A stretch of DNA of 64,000 nucleotides from Desulfurispirillum indicum S5 (GCF_000177635.2 NC_014836.1:663501-727500), one strand, 5' to 3'; positions 9,088-19,891 are shown, counted from the first letter of the stretch. Numbers and translations: made by a program. Notes: generated by a model from the letters alone, not told the origin.

Positions 9088-10068
9088 TTATAATTGACGG
9101 TTGATGACGTAGTCGGCAACCACATGGAGGCAGTCGCGATAGATTCCTGCCGGGAGAACTTCCGCAGCTTTGCGGGCCTTGTCGAGGAACGAGTAGGCCA
9201 CATCCATGGAGTGGCGTCGTATGTCGTACGTGTCCATCAGGCCGATCACAAAGGAGAGATCCTCCGCAGTGGGAATCATCTGTTGCTCAATCAGCTTCTC
9301 CAGGCGGTCCTTCTCCTCTTCTGATGCCAGGTCGCGCAACTTGATGACGGGAATGGTCATCTTGCCTTCCTTGAGGTCGGTGCCTATGGTCTTGCCAAGC
9401 GTACTCGCATCTCCCATATAGTCAAGGATGTCATCGATGAGCTGAAAGGCCATGCCGATATTGTAGCCGAAGTCCCACAGGGCGTCGGCCATCTCTTCGC
9501 TGAGATCGGGAGCCGTATAACCTCCGCACTTGGCGCAGGCGGCGATCAGGATCGCCGTCTTGTGTTCGATGATCTGGAAGTAATCCTCCAGGGTGACGGA
9601 AAAGTCAAAGGACTTGACCAGCTGGAAAACTTCCCCTTCACTCATGAGAGTGGTGACGTCGGAAAGGGTCTTCTGCACACGGGGATCGCCATCAGCGACC
9701 AGCACCTGGAATGCCTTGGAGTAGAGGTAGTCCCCCACCAGGATAACCATTTCGTTGCCGAACTTGAAGTTGGCAGAGTCCCGCCCTCTGCGCACGCAGG
9801 CTTCATCAATGACGTCGTCGTGCAGCAGGGTGGCCGTATGGATATACTCAATGATGCCGCCGATTTTGATGGCGCGCCTTTCATCTCCGCCACAGAGCTT
9901 GGAGGTCAGGAGAACCAGCAGCGGACGTATGCGCTTGCCTCCGCTTTGGAAGATATATTCCCCCACTTCTTGGACCCGGCGTACCCGGCTGGTGAGATTG
10001 GACTGAATTTCCTGTTCGATCTCTGCAACCTGAGGTTTCAGCAGGGCGTACACATCGGCAATGTTCAT
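9088..10068 (-). CDS. ispB: polyprenyl (octaprenyl-type) diphosphate synthase
   Basis: Chain-elongating trans-prenyltransferase that makes the side chain of a respiratory quinone. Both aspartate-rich motifs are present: LLHDDVIDEA (first, about residue 80) and LIDDILDYMG (second), plus GGKRIRP. Start chosen at ATG 10068, which has AGGAG ten bases upstream and gives the usual 326 residues; the frame is open for 22 more codons through the promoter region. It heads the minus-strand operon. Chain length cannot be judged exactly. Confidence 0.94.
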   Translation of the reverse strand: MNIADVYALLKPQVAEIEQEIQSNLTSRVRRVQEVGEYIFQSGGKRIRPLLVLLTSKLCGGDERRAIKIGGIIEYIHTATLLHDDVIDEACVRRGRDSANFKFGNEMVILVGDYLYSKAFQVLVADGDPRVQKTLSDVTTLMSEGEVFQLVKSFDFSVTLEDYFQIIEHKTAILIAACAKCGGYTAPDLSEEMADALWDFGYNIGMAFQLIDDILDYMGDASTLGKTIGTDLKEGKMTIPVIKLRDLASEEEKDRLEKLIEQQMIPTAEDLSFVIGLMDTYDIRRHSMDVAYSFLDKARKAAEVLPAGIYRDCLHVVADYVINRQL

Positions 10069-10104
10069 GGAAGTGTTCTCCTGTAGAATAAAAAAAATCA
10101 CAGT

Positions 10105-10134
10105 ATAGTACAGGATTTCAAAAACTTGTGTCAA
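10105..10134 (-). promoter_or_regulatory. sigma-70 type promoter of the ispB operon
   Basis: On the minus strand TTGACA (10134-10129), an 18-base spacer, then TACTAT (10110-10105), about 37 bases before the ispB start. Confidence 0.7.
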
Positions 10135-10197
10135 TTATTCCCTGATTTGGCCCGTAAGTTACAAAAGCCGCACAAGGAAAGCCACGGAAAAAACCCG

Positions 10198-10226
10198 TTG
10201 ACACCAAACAAGGCGCGCACTATCAT
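10198..10226 (+). promoter_or_regulatory. sigma-70 promoter of the DUF1858 gene and tRNA-Arg
   Basis: Consensus TTGACA at 10198-10203, exactly 17 bases, then TATCAT at 10221-10226. The next features downstream are the DUF1858 gene and tRNA-Arg. Confidence 0.75.
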
Positions 10227-10283
10227 GGGCTCCGTTTTGCGACCTTACTCAACGTTATCCGAAACTTCATGGGAGATACCCTT

Positions 10284-10487
10284 ATGAGCGAAGCCAAAAT
10301 CAGCAAGGAAATGAGTATTATAGATATCGTACAGCAGTACCCCCAGACCGTTGAGGTCTTCGCCAGCTTTGGCCTTGGGTGCCTGGGCTGCGCCGCTGCC
10401 CGTTTCGAAACCCTGGCTCAGGGTGCCGGAGCACATGGCATTGATGTGGACGAGTTGCTGGAAGCGCTGAACAACGCCGTAGACTAA
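10284..10487 (+). CDS. DUF1858-domain small protein
   Basis: A 67-residue protein from ATG 10284 (GGGAG upstream); an alternative ATG lies 15 bases earlier. It matches the DUF1858 pattern: a short helical start (IVQQYPQTVEVFASFG) and a paired-cysteine motif GCLGCAAA. In the family this domain is found alone or fused to iron-sulfur or hybrid-cluster related proteins and is suggested to bind a cofactor or partner; the function is not established. Nine bases separate it from tRNA-Arg, so both may share one transcript. Confidence 0.85.
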   Translation: MSEAKISKEMSIIDIVQQYPQTVEVFASFGLGCLGCAAARFETLAQGAGAHGIDVDELLEALNNAVD

Positions 10488-10496
10488 GTCACCTAC

Positions 10497-10572
10497 GCCC
10501 CTGTAGCTCAATGGATAGAGTAGCTGGCTTCGAACCAGTTGGTTGCGTGTTCGAATCGCGCCGGGGGCGCCA
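10497..10572 (+). tRNA. tRNA-Arg (anticodon TCG)
   Basis: Full cloverleaf of 76 bases: acceptor GCCCCTG pairs with CGGGGGC, D arm TAGCTCAATGG, anticodon loop CTTCGAA on a CTGG/CCAG stem, T loop TTCGAAT, discriminator G and encoded CCA. Anticodon TCG reads CGA, arginine. Confidence 0.95.
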
Positions 10573-10586
10573 TAATGAAAGACATA

Positions 10587-10620
10587 AAACGCCGGTGATC
10601 ATTGATCGCCGGCGTTTTTT
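10587..10620. terminator. intrinsic terminator after tRNA-Arg
   Basis: Stem ACGCCGGTGATCA / TGATCGCCGGCGT (one mismatch) followed by six T on the plus strand. The flanking A run lets it serve zupT on the minus strand as well. Confidence 0.88.
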
Positions 10621-10649
10621 CGTTGAGATTCCATTCGCCGCAAAGGCTC

Positions 10650-11486
10650 TCACCAGGTTTCAAACATGACCAGACTCAGGGCCATGACGAACATGCCCCC
10701 CATCAGGCCGATGATGGCCGAATGGGCGGTGCCGTACAGACGCGCGGTGGGCAGGAGCTCGTCGAAGGAAATGTAGATCATGATGCCCGCCACCATGGCG
10801 AAGACAATTCCCAGGGTCGCCTCGGACAGAAAGGGCGCCAGCAGGGCGAAGCCGATAATGGCGCCCACAGGCTCGGCCAGCCCTGAGCCCGTAGCGTACC
10901 AGAAGGCTTTCTTGCGGCTTCCCGTGCTGTGGTAGATGGGGAGCGCCACGGCAACCCCTTCGGGGATATTGTGGATAGCGATGGCAATGGCAATGGGGAT
11001 GGCGATGGATGGGTCCACCATGGCGACCGTGAAGGTGGCAAAACCCTCGGGGAAGTTGTGGATGGCCACGGCCAGGGCCGTGAAAACGCCGGTACGTTTC
11101 AGGGCACGGGCTTTCTGGGCTCGCACCTCCTCTTCGCCGCCGATGAATTCCGACTCCTTCTTGAGCTCATGGGGGTTGACATCCTTGGGGATGAAGCTGT
11201 CGATGGCGGCGCTGAGAGCTATGCCGGCAAACAGGGCCGCCGTGGCCAGGGCGTAGCCGTAGTCGGCGCTGTAGTGCTCGGTAAAAGCTTCTATGGCTTC
11301 AGGAAAGATCTCCACAAAGGAGACGTAGATCATGACGCCGGCGGAAAAGCCCAGCCCCAGGGAGAGTCCGACGGTGCTCGTCGTACGTACGAACAGGGCA
11401 ATCACCCCGCCGACGGAGGTGGCGAGACCGGCCAGCAGGGTCAGGGAAAAGGCGAAGATGAAATGGGGATGGGTGAGGAATTCCAT
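10650..11486 (-). CDS. zupT: ZIP-family divalent metal importer (ZupT)
   Basis: An inner-membrane transporter that takes up zinc and other divalent metals. The 278-residue protein has about eight hydrophobic segments. The two metal-binding motifs HNFPEG and HNIPEG lie in adjacent helices, as in ZupT, with a charged loop (KKESEFIGGEEEVRAQKARALK) between helices 3 and 4. It follows tex by 24 bases in the same direction and is the last gene of the bcp-small ORF-tex-zupT unit. Substrate range beyond zinc is unknown. Confidence 0.92.
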   Translation of the reverse strand: MEFLTHPHFIFAFSLTLLAGLATSVGGVIALFVRTTSTVGLSLGLGFSAGVMIYVSFVEIFPEAIEAFTEHYSADYGYALATAALFAGIALSAAIDSFIPKDVNPHELKKESEFIGGEEEVRAQKARALKRTGVFTALAVAIHNFPEGFATFTVAMVDPSIAIPIAIAIAIHNIPEGVAVALPIYHSTGSRKKAFWYATGSGLAEPVGAIIGFALLAPFLSEATLGIVFAMVAGIMIYISFDELLPTARLYGTAHSAIIGLMGGMFVMALSLVMFETW

Positions 11487-11510
11487 CTTGTGCTCCAGAG
11501 TACCAGGAAA

Positions 11511-13700
<2,190 letters not shown>

Positions 13701-13707
13701 AAGGAGA

Positions 13708-13890
13708 TTACCTCTGCTTGCGGTCTTTTTCTTTTATGGCGTCAAGAGCCTTGTTGGCCGGATGGTTGGGATCGGCGAAGCGGATCTTCCCGAAGAGTAC
13801 GCAGCCCGGATATCCTGGCTGACAGGGCTTTGCCGGCCGGATGGCGCACTGATCATTCTGGTTGTGGGGGCAGGACCAGCCGGCGGACAT
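13708..13890 (-). CDS. small cysteine-rich protein between bcp and tex
   Basis: A 60-residue ORF with a strong ribosome binding site (GAGGAG, 5 bases before ATG) lying in the stop region of bcp, and ending seven bases before tex. It has four cysteines, two as CPHNQNDQC and two as CQPGYPGC, followed by a basic C-terminus (DAIKEKDRKQR). The spacing and ribosome binding site argue that it is translated. The cysteines could bind a metal or a cluster. I do not recognise a named family. Confidence 0.65.
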   Translation of the reverse strand: MSAGWSCPHNQNDQCAIRPAKPCQPGYPGCVLFGKIRFADPNHPANKALDAIKEKDRKQR

Positions 13891-13899
13891 GGCAGCTCC

Positions 13900-14361
13900 T
13901 CAATGGCCCAGAGCCCGCAGCAGCTCAGCCGCGTGCTCTTTGGGTTTTACCTTGGGGAAGACGTGCTCTATGGTGCCCTGTTCGTCGAGAATGAAGGTCA
14001 TGCGGAATATTCCCATATACGTGCGGCCGTACATGGACTTTTCGCCCCAGGCACCGAAGGCTTCGGCCAGCCTGTGTTCCGTGTCGGCCAGGAGGGGGAA
14101 TGGCAGGGACTGTTTTTCGCGAAAATTGCGGTGGCTTCTGGTCGAGTCGGGGCTGACTCCAAAGAGCAGCGCTCCCGTTGCCGAGATGGCGGACCAGTTG
14201 TCGCGGATACCGCAGGCCTGGGTGGTGCAGCCGGGGGTGCTGTCCTTGGGGTAGAAATAGAGAACCACCTTCTGACCCAGCAGGTCACCCAGGCAGATTT
14301 CACGGTCATCCTGATCCTTGACACATATATCCAGTGGAGCTTTGTCGCCGACGTTGAGCAT
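13900..14361 (-). CDS. bcp: thiol peroxidase Bcp / PrxQ
   Basis: Thioredoxin-dependent reduction of hydrogen peroxide and organic hydroperoxides in the cytoplasm. The 153-residue product has the AhpC/TSA fold with the peroxidatic Cys in STPGCTTQAC (about residue 45) and a second Cys five residues later, the atypical 2-Cys PrxQ layout. FYPKD and GVSPDS are also present. It starts the unit that continues into the small Cys-rich gene, tex and zupT. Confidence 0.95.
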   Translation of the reverse strand: MLNVGDKAPLDICVKDQDDREICLGDLLGQKVVLYFYPKDSTPGCTTQACGIRDNWSAISATGALLFGVSPDSTRSHRNFREKQSLPFPLLADTEHRLAEAFGAWGEKSMYGRTYMGIFRMTFILDEQGTIEHVFPKVKPKEHAAELLRALGH

Positions 14362-14520
14362 GGGGCCTCCTGGTCTGAGCAGGGTATTGGCAGGCGCGCT
14401 GGCGTCTGCCGATGCGCATTCTTACCACTGCGGTCAGGGTTTTGCAATCGGTGAAGCACAGGAGGCAGCGGGGATGGGCGCCGGCAGATCGTCGCGGCGA
14501 GTTCCCCTTTCAGCAGGCTG

Positions 14521-15489
14521 TCAGCTCAGGCCAGTCAGGCTGAGCCCGAAAACCCCCAGGCTGATGGTCAGAGTGCCAAGAACAGTGGTCAGGGCAATGA
14601 TGTTGGCTGCCAGGGACGCATTGCCCCCCATGGAGCGGGCCATGACGTAACTGGCGGCTGCGGTGGGGCAGGCAAAGATAAGAAAGAGCACCCCCAGGGT
14701 CATGCCACTGTAGCCCAGCAGCCAGGCACCAAAAAGCATGGGGGCGGGCAGGATGATCAGCTTGTAGGCGGTGGCCATCAGGGCGGTGCCCGAGGTGGCG
14801 CGCAGTACCTTCAGGTCGAGGGCGGCTCCAACGCAGAGCAGTGCCAGGGGCAGGGTCATGGAGGCCAGGGAATCGGCGGTTTTCATGACCACGCCGGGCA
14901 GGGAGAGTTGCCACAGGGACGCGGGTATGGCCAGCGTGACGGCAATGATCAGGGGGTTGCGCAGCATGTCCCGAAGCATGAAGAGCCAGCGTGTTCCCGT
15001 GGTTTCACGCCACATGTTCAGGGCGATGACCGAGAGCATATTATACTGCACCACCAGGGCGGCCATCAGAATGGAAGTCAGGGCCATGCCCGGTTCTCCG
15101 TATTGATTGCCAGCCAGGGCCAGGGCCAGAATTCCCAGGTTGCCGCGAAAGGCTCCCTGGACGAAGACACCGCGATCGGCGGCAGACGGGAGCCTTCTGG
15201 CATGCCACAGCAGCCAGAGAAAACCCAGGAGGGTCACCAGGATCGCGTATGCCAGCAGGCCCGGCACAAAGACCATGGTCAGGTCGGTGCGCAGCAGGCT
15301 CAGGAAGACCAGCAGGGGCAGGGTGACTTTGAATACCAGCCCCGAGGCAGTCTGGTTGAATTCATCGGTTATCAGGTTTGTGCGGCGCAGGAGGAGGCCC
15401 AGGAAGACCAGCAGGAAAACCGGTGCGGTTATCTGCTGCGTGAAAAGGAGGGTTTCAAGCAGTCCTGCGGAAGGCGATGGTGCCGCCAT
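14521..15489 (-). CDS. AEC-family (auxin efflux carrier-like) transporter
   Basis: A 322-residue inner-membrane protein with about ten hydrophobic segments in two halves (PVFLLVFLGLLLRR at the start, GVLFLIFACPTAAASYVMA in the second half). Bacterial AEC members export or exchange small carboxylates such as malate. The ATG overlaps the stop of the outer-membrane protein gene upstream by one base (ATGA), so the two are translationally coupled. Substrate unknown. Confidence 0.88.
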   Translation of the reverse strand: MAAPSPSAGLLETLLFTQQITAPVFLLVFLGLLLRRTNLITDEFNQTASGLVFKVTLPLLVFLSLLRTDLTMVFVPGLLAYAILVTLLGFLWLLWHARRLPSAADRGVFVQGAFRGNLGILALALAGNQYGEPGMALTSILMAALVVQYNMLSVIALNMWRETTGTRWLFMLRDMLRNPLIIAVTLAIPASLWQLSLPGVVMKTADSLASMTLPLALLCVGAALDLKVLRATSGTALMATAYKLIILPAPMLFGAWLLGYSGMTLGVLFLIFACPTAAASYVMARSMGGNASLAANIIALTTVLGTLTISLGVFGLSLTGLS

Positions 15490-16661
15490 CAGAATTTCTT
15501 GTCATAGCGGGCCAGGATGCCGATTCCGTCGTGATCCGTGTCGGGGGAGTAGTCCACCTGGAGGGTCAGGCGTCCTGCCAGCAGCGATGGGATGGAGAGA
15601 CCGGCAGAAGCGCCGAGAATGGTGCCGCTGCCATTGGTGGTGCCATCGCCGGAGCTGTTGCTGATGGAAGCGGCAGTTACCTCCCAGAAACCCACGATAA
15701 AAGAGTTGTCGAAGCGCATCAGGTTCTGGGAGTAGAAGAGACTGCCCAGATAGTAGCTCTTGGCGGCGATTTCATCGTGAAACCAGCCGGGAATGCGGGG
15801 GTAGTGTTCCTGGTGGGAGATGTCGCCGCCCAGACGGAATTTGTTGTCGCGGTCGAGCCCGCTGCTCAGGCCCATCATGAAGCGGTAGCCCAGAGTATAG
15901 CGGGGGTAGTTATTGTATCCGCGCATCAGGAGCGTATACTTGCCGAAACTTTTCCCCGGTGCTCCGTAGCCTCCGGCTGCTCCCCAGGTCTTGTTTTCGG
16001 AGCGTTGCCCCTGCTCGATCTCGAGGAGAGCCACATGGGAAGTTTTGGGCTGGTAGTGCATGTTCTCGGTCAGTCTCCCTGCAATCAGGCGGCCGCGCAG
16101 GTGGTAGGTACTGCCATCAGCTGGTGCCAGGAAACCATCGCCAACGGCGTCTTCGTCTTCGGGGTCGGGTGCTTCCCCGGTGGTGCCGCCATAGCTGGCT
16201 GAGGTCAGGCCGAAGGCCAGCTCGCCACGGATGTGGGGGGCGAAGTGCATCCCGCGTCCCAGCTCCACATGGCTGAGCTGGCGGGTATACTGCTCTTCGC
16301 GGACTTTATTGCCATCGCTGTACTCCACCATGTCCTGTTTGGTAAGATGGGATGAGAGCGTCAGGATGGTGTAGGGGGAGTAGGGGACGTATCCCCGATC
16401 AGTGAGGCGGATGATGAGCTCGTCGGGGTTGAGGTGCAGGGAGAAGCCATCCCCTGATCCCAGAACATCATCATTGTCGTAGCTGATGTGTCCAGTGAAC
16501 TGTGAGTCGCCGTCCCCCTGGGGGATATAGCCGCCGAGGGAGCCGTGGAAGCCGATATTGGGGTTGTCAGGATCGTAGGTTGACACCGAGGCGCTGTGGG
16601 CGGGAATGCTCAGGGCGCAGGTGATGAGAGATCCGGTAAAAAGCAGAACGATTCTGTGCAT
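15489..16661 (-). CDS. predicted outer-membrane beta-barrel protein
   Basis: A 390-residue protein from ATG 16661 (GGGAG ten bases upstream). A signal peptide (core VLLFTGSLITCAL, cleavage near AHSA) is followed by alternating amphipathic strands rich in Gly, Tyr and Asn. It ends in ...GILARYDKKF; a terminal Phe is the usual barrel sorting signal. An acidic loop (EAPDPEDEDAVGDG) lies at about 135-150. No named family recognised. Coupled to the AEC carrier downstream, which suggests outer and inner membrane partners for one solute. The reading frame extends upstream past the signal peptide, but that part looks non-coding. Confidence 0.75.
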   Translation of the reverse strand: MHRIVLLFTGSLITCALSIPAHSASVSTYDPDNPNIGFHGSLGGYIPQGDGDSQFTGHISYDNDDVLGSGDGFSLHLNPDELIIRLTDRGYVPYSPYTILTLSSHLTKQDMVEYSDGNKVREEQYTRQLSHVELGRGMHFAPHIRGELAFGLTSASYGGTTGEAPDPEDEDAVGDGFLAPADGSTYHLRGRLIAGRLTENMHYQPKTSHVALLEIEQGQRSENKTWGAAGGYGAPGKSFGKYTLLMRGYNNYPRYTLGYRFMMGLSSGLDRDNKFRLGGDISHQEHYPRIPGWFHDEIAAKSYYLGSLFYSQNLMRFDNSFIVGFWEVTAASISNSSGDGTTNGSGTILGASAGLSIPSLLAGRLTLQVDYSPDTDHDGIGILARYDKKF

Positions 16662-16676
16662 AGGAGCATACTCCCT

Positions 16677-17423
16677 GTGAATGCGAATGTCCGTTATCAT
16701 AACCACATAGCCAGTGAGTTGCAATGCTATTTTGTGGACTCCCACGTGCATCTTCCGCGCTGTCACGGGGTAGATGCAGCCTACCGTGATCACCCCTGTC
16801 TGGTGCCGGCGGTGGAGGGGGAAGACAATCGCTTCCTGATTCAGCGCTATGGGCGCGCGTCCATAGCCCTTGGCTATCATCCCCGCATGGCCTGTCATGC
16901 CATTGACTGGGAATCCATGGCTGATCTGCTTGGGAGTGGCGGATTTGCCGCCATTGGCGAATGTGGACTGGATAAGCGTCTTGGCAATCTGCCCCGCCAG
17001 ATGGAAGTCTTTGAGCGTCAGATTTGCCTTGCCCGTGACTTTGATCTGCCTCTGATTATTCACTGCGTCGGCCACCAGGATGTGCTGCTGGCGCTCCATC
17101 GTCACTACCGTTTCCGGGGGGTGCTGCATGCCTTTCACTGGCGTCACCTGCCGCCCCCTCTGTTGACGGGCGATCTGTTTTTTGGCTATTGTTGCAGGCT
17201 GCCACTGACCGCCAGGGCACAGACGCTCTTTGCCTCCCTGCCTCTGGATCGCATCCTGGTGGAAACCGATGGCGACGAACACACGGGGGCGCGCTGGTCG
17301 GACCTGATCGAAGCCTATGGGCGCCTGGCCAGGATGAAAGGCCTGCCCCTGCCTGAAGCTGCGCGCCAGATCAGCGACAACTACCACAGGCTGCTTGCCG
17401 CAGAAGCAGGTTTTCTGCGATGA
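16677..17423 (+). CDS. TatD-family metal-dependent hydrolase
   Basis: An amidohydrolase-fold enzyme; TatD relatives are metal-dependent DNases or deacylases. Motifs: VDSHVHLPRC (first metal site), LGYHPRMA, IGECGLD, PLIIHCVGH, HAFHW, and VETDGDEH near the end. From GTG 16677 it is 248 residues, close to the usual 255-265; a TTG at about 16719 would place the metal motif nearer the N-terminus as in most relatives. It starts 16 bases from the divergent barrel-protein start. DSHVH in place of the common DTHCH is a minor variation. Confidence 0.87.
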   Translation: MNANVRYHNHIASELQCYFVDSHVHLPRCHGVDAAYRDHPCLVPAVEGEDNRFLIQRYGRASIALGYHPRMACHAIDWESMADLLGSGGFAAIGECGLDKRLGNLPRQMEVFERQICLARDFDLPLIIHCVGHQDVLLALHRHYRFRGVLHAFHWRHLPPPLLTGDLFFGYCCRLPLTARAQTLFASLPLDRILVETDGDEHTGARWSDLIEAYGRLARMKGLPLPEAARQISDNYHRLLAAEAGFLR

Positions 17424-17430
17424 ACGCTGT

Positions 17431-17588
17431 AGCAGGCTGCTGAAAAACCCTCATCTGCGGCGTTGCTCGCCGTCGCTCGTCACTGCAACGTACGGGGAGT
17501 ACGCTTCATTCGGCGCTCCGCGAGCGCCTTGCATCTGAGCATTTTTCCATTGCCGGCGTATTTTGAGGTACTTCAGCAAGCTGTTAGA
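17431..17588 (+). repeat. repeat family A, full copy (MITE-like)
   Basis: 158 bases with imperfect terminal inverted repeats, AGCAGGCTGCTGAA at one end and AACAGCTTGCTGAA (reverse strand) at the other. The inside holds complementary pieces such as TACGGGGAGTACG. A near-full copy lies in opposite orientation at 29659-29814 and partial copies at 35.8, 38.0, 46.7 and 51.4 kb. It sits directly upstream of tcdA. Confidence 0.85.
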
Positions 17589-17609
17589 ATATTTCCGGAG
17601 GAGTTTTCC

Positions 17610-18377
17610 GTGTCCGTATCCCCGACGAATGACCGTGCCAGTGCCCTTTTTTCCCGCAGTCAGATACTGATCGGCAGTGATTGTCAGAAGCGTTTGCAGC
17701 AAAGCTCCATGGTGGTATTCGGCCTGGGTGGAGTGGGGTCATTTGTAACGGAAGCCCTGGCTCGTTCCGGAGTGGGGCGATTGACCATTGTGGATTTTGA
17801 CGATGTGGCCGAGAGCAACATTAACCGCCAAATTTACGCCCTGCGCTCCACCCTGGGGCAGCCCAAGGCGGTGGTGGCGCAGCAACGCATTGGCGACATT
17901 AACCCTGATTGTGAAGTACGAGCGGTGACAGCCTTCCACCGTGGGGATATTCTTTCTGTAGATGGAGTTGCCGATGCAGATGTCGTTCTCGACTGCATTG
18001 ATTCCTTTTCGCCAAAACTGTACCTGATACGCTCTTTGCTGGAGCAGCAAAAAACCTTTCTCAGCAGCATGGGCGCCGCTGGAAAGCTTGACCCTGCAAT
18101 GGTGAGACTGGGGACCATGGCGCAGACCAGCATTTGCCCCATGGCCCGGCGTCTGCGGAAGTTTCTGCGAAAAAATCAGTGCTCTCTCCATTTTCCAGTG
18201 GTATACTCCGTCGAGAATCCCTGTTACGCTATGCCCCTGGTGGCAGCACCCACCGGCATTGGCCGTGAACGGGTGCAGCAGGGCAGTATGGTCTTTGTCC
18301 CTGCGGTATTTGGAATGCATATGGCCAGTTGGGCCTGCCGGCAGATTATTCACAACCAAAATCAGCAGAGTGTGTAA
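17610..18377 (+). CDS. tcdA: ThiF/E1-like tRNA threonylcarbamoyladenosine dehydratase
   Basis: ATP-dependent cyclisation of t6A37 to ct6A in tRNAs. GTG 17610 has an excellent ribosome binding site (GGAGGAG) and gives 255 residues; the frame remains open upstream but only through repeat A, so that part is not coding. Motifs: dinucleotide/ATP loop VFGLGGVGSFVTEALARSG, DFDDVAESNINRQ, DCIDSF, SSMGAAGKLDP. The stop overlaps the lnt start (TAATG). The family is clear; the TcdA assignment rests on length and motif pattern rather than on MoeB or ThiF. Confidence 0.9.
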   Translation: MSVSPTNDRASALFSRSQILIGSDCQKRLQQSSMVVFGLGGVGSFVTEALARSGVGRLTIVDFDDVAESNINRQIYALRSTLGQPKAVVAQQRIGDINPDCEVRAVTAFHRGDILSVDGVADADVVLDCIDSFSPKLYLIRSLLEQQKTFLSSMGAAGKLDPAMVRLGTMAQTSICPMARRLRKFLRKNQCSLHFPVVYSVENPCYAMPLVAAPTGIGRERVQQGSMVFVPAVFGMHMASWACRQIIHNQNQQSV

Positions 18378-19891
18378 TGTCTTACGTATTCGCCATTCTC
18401 TCGGCTCTTCTCACCATAGCAGCCTTTGAACCCCTGGGATATCACTGGCTCGCCTGGATCGCCCTGATCCCCCTTCTGGTAGCCATTCAGATTGCCAAAC
18501 GCCCGTTTGTGACAGGCTTTTTGTGGGGAGTGGTTTTCTTTACCGCCTCCCTGCACTGGATACCCCATATATTCAATACCTACGCGCTTTCCAATCACCT
18601 GTTCGGCGTTCCTGCCATGTTGCTGCTCAGTGCCTACCTGGCGATCTTTCCGGCAATCTTTGCCTGGGGAATACGACAGATTGTGACATCAAATCACCAC
18701 TCCCTGTGGACGGCTGTGCAGGTGGCCAGTCTCTTTGTGGCGCTGGAATTTCTGCGTGGCACTCTGTTCACGGGTTTTCCCTGGAATCTCCTGGGTTACT
18801 CGGTGCTGAATTTTGACTACATTTCCCAGGTGCTGCGAGTGGTGGGGGTCTATGGCCTTGGTTTTATCGTGGTCTTCATAAACTATACCCTCTATGTGCT
18901 TCTGGTGAAGTCGTTTCGTCCCAATATGACCTACCTTTTCCTCGGTTGCGGCGCGCTTCTCGGTGTGACGGTTTTTTACAGCGCCTGGGTTATTGGTGTG
19001 GAGGAGACCTTTGAATATGACAGTATCCCGGTGCGCGTGGTTCAGGGGAATATCGACCAGTTTCAGAAGTGGGATGATGAGTATGCAGAAGCCAATCTTG
19101 AGCGCCATATCAGCCTCTCGCGTCACGAGGATTTTTCATCAGGCCTGCTTGTCTGGCCGGAGTCTGCGCTTCCCTTTTTCTTTAACTCTGACCATCCGGG
19201 CAAGCAGCGGGTTACGCGACTGGTGCGTGAACTGCAGAGCACGCTCATCACCGGCGCCCTCTTCTACGAAAGCAAAGAAGATGGAACCATGAGCTACTAT
19301 AACAGTGCTGCTGTGCTGGACGCGGAAGGACAGTTGGTCGATCGTTATGATAAGATTCACCTGGTCCCTTTTGGCGAGTACACGCCCTTCAAGGAGACGC
19401 TGCTGCCCTTTGTGGAGAAGTTCGTCATGGGTGAAGATTACTCGTCGGGAACCCAGTGGCGCGCCCTGCAGACCCCCCATGGTCGGGCGGGAACGTTTAT
19501 CTGCTTTGAGTCCATTTTTCCCGAGCTGGTGGCGCGAGTCACCCGTGAAGCCGATTTTCTGGTGAATATCACCAATGATGCCTGGTTTGGCGAAACCTGG
19601 GCTCCTTATCAGCACCTGGCTATGGCCAGGGCCCGAGCTATCGAGAATGGAAAGTTCCTCATCCGCAACTCCAATTCCGGTATTACGGCGGTCTATGATC
19701 AGTTCGGGCGGGTTGTGGAGCACATTCCTCTGCAGAGTTCAGGAGCGTTCAGTGTGGATGTGGATATCATTCCCCGCATAACCCTTTTTAACCGTTATCC
19801 CTATCTCTTTCCTGTTTTCGCCCTGTTGGTGACGGTTTTTGGTGCCATGGATTCCTGGCGCGGACGGCGGCGCAAGAAGCTGAGCCTCTGA
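18377..19891 (+). CDS. lnt: apolipoprotein N-acyltransferase
   Basis: Third step of lipoprotein maturation: transfers an acyl chain from phospholipid to the N-terminal Cys at the inner membrane. The 504-residue protein has an N-terminal block of about six to eight membrane helices and a periplasmic nitrilase-fold domain. The catalytic triad is visible: Glu in WPESALPFF, Lys in YDKIHLVPFGEYTPF, Cys in FICFESIFPE. A last membrane helix precedes the basic tail GRRRKKLSL. Start overlaps the tcdA stop. Confidence 0.96.
   Translation: MSYVFAILSALLTIAAFEPLGYHWLAWIALIPLLVAIQIAKRPFVTGFLWGVVFFTASLHWIPHIFNTYALSNHLFGVPAMLLLSAYLAIFPAIFAWGIRQIVTSNHHSLWTAVQVASLFVALEFLRGTLFTGFPWNLLGYSVLNFDYISQVLRVVGVYGLGFIVVFINYTLYVLLVKSFRPNMTYLFLGCGALLGVTVFYSAWVIGVEETFEYDSIPVRVVQGNIDQFQKWDDEYAEANLERHISLSRHEDFSSGLLVWPESALPFFFNSDHPGKQRVTRLVRELQSTLITGALFYESKEDGTMSYYNSAAVLDAEGQLVDRYDKIHLVPFGEYTPFKETLLPFVEKFVMGEDYSSGTQWRALQTPHGRAGTFICFESIFPELVARVTREADFLVNITNDAWFGETWAPYQHLAMARARAIENGKFLIRNSNSGITAVYDQFGRVVEHIPLQSSGAFSVDVDIIPRITLFNRYPYLFPVFALLVTVFGAMDSWRGRRRKKLSL

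Noticed and set aside
10069-10134. 22-codon N-terminal extension of ispB
   Set aside because: It would cover the promoter, while ATG 10068 has AGGAG and matches family length.
17463-17609. Upstream extension of tcdA
   Set aside because: The frame passes through repeat A, while GTG 17610 has GGAGGAG and the right family length.
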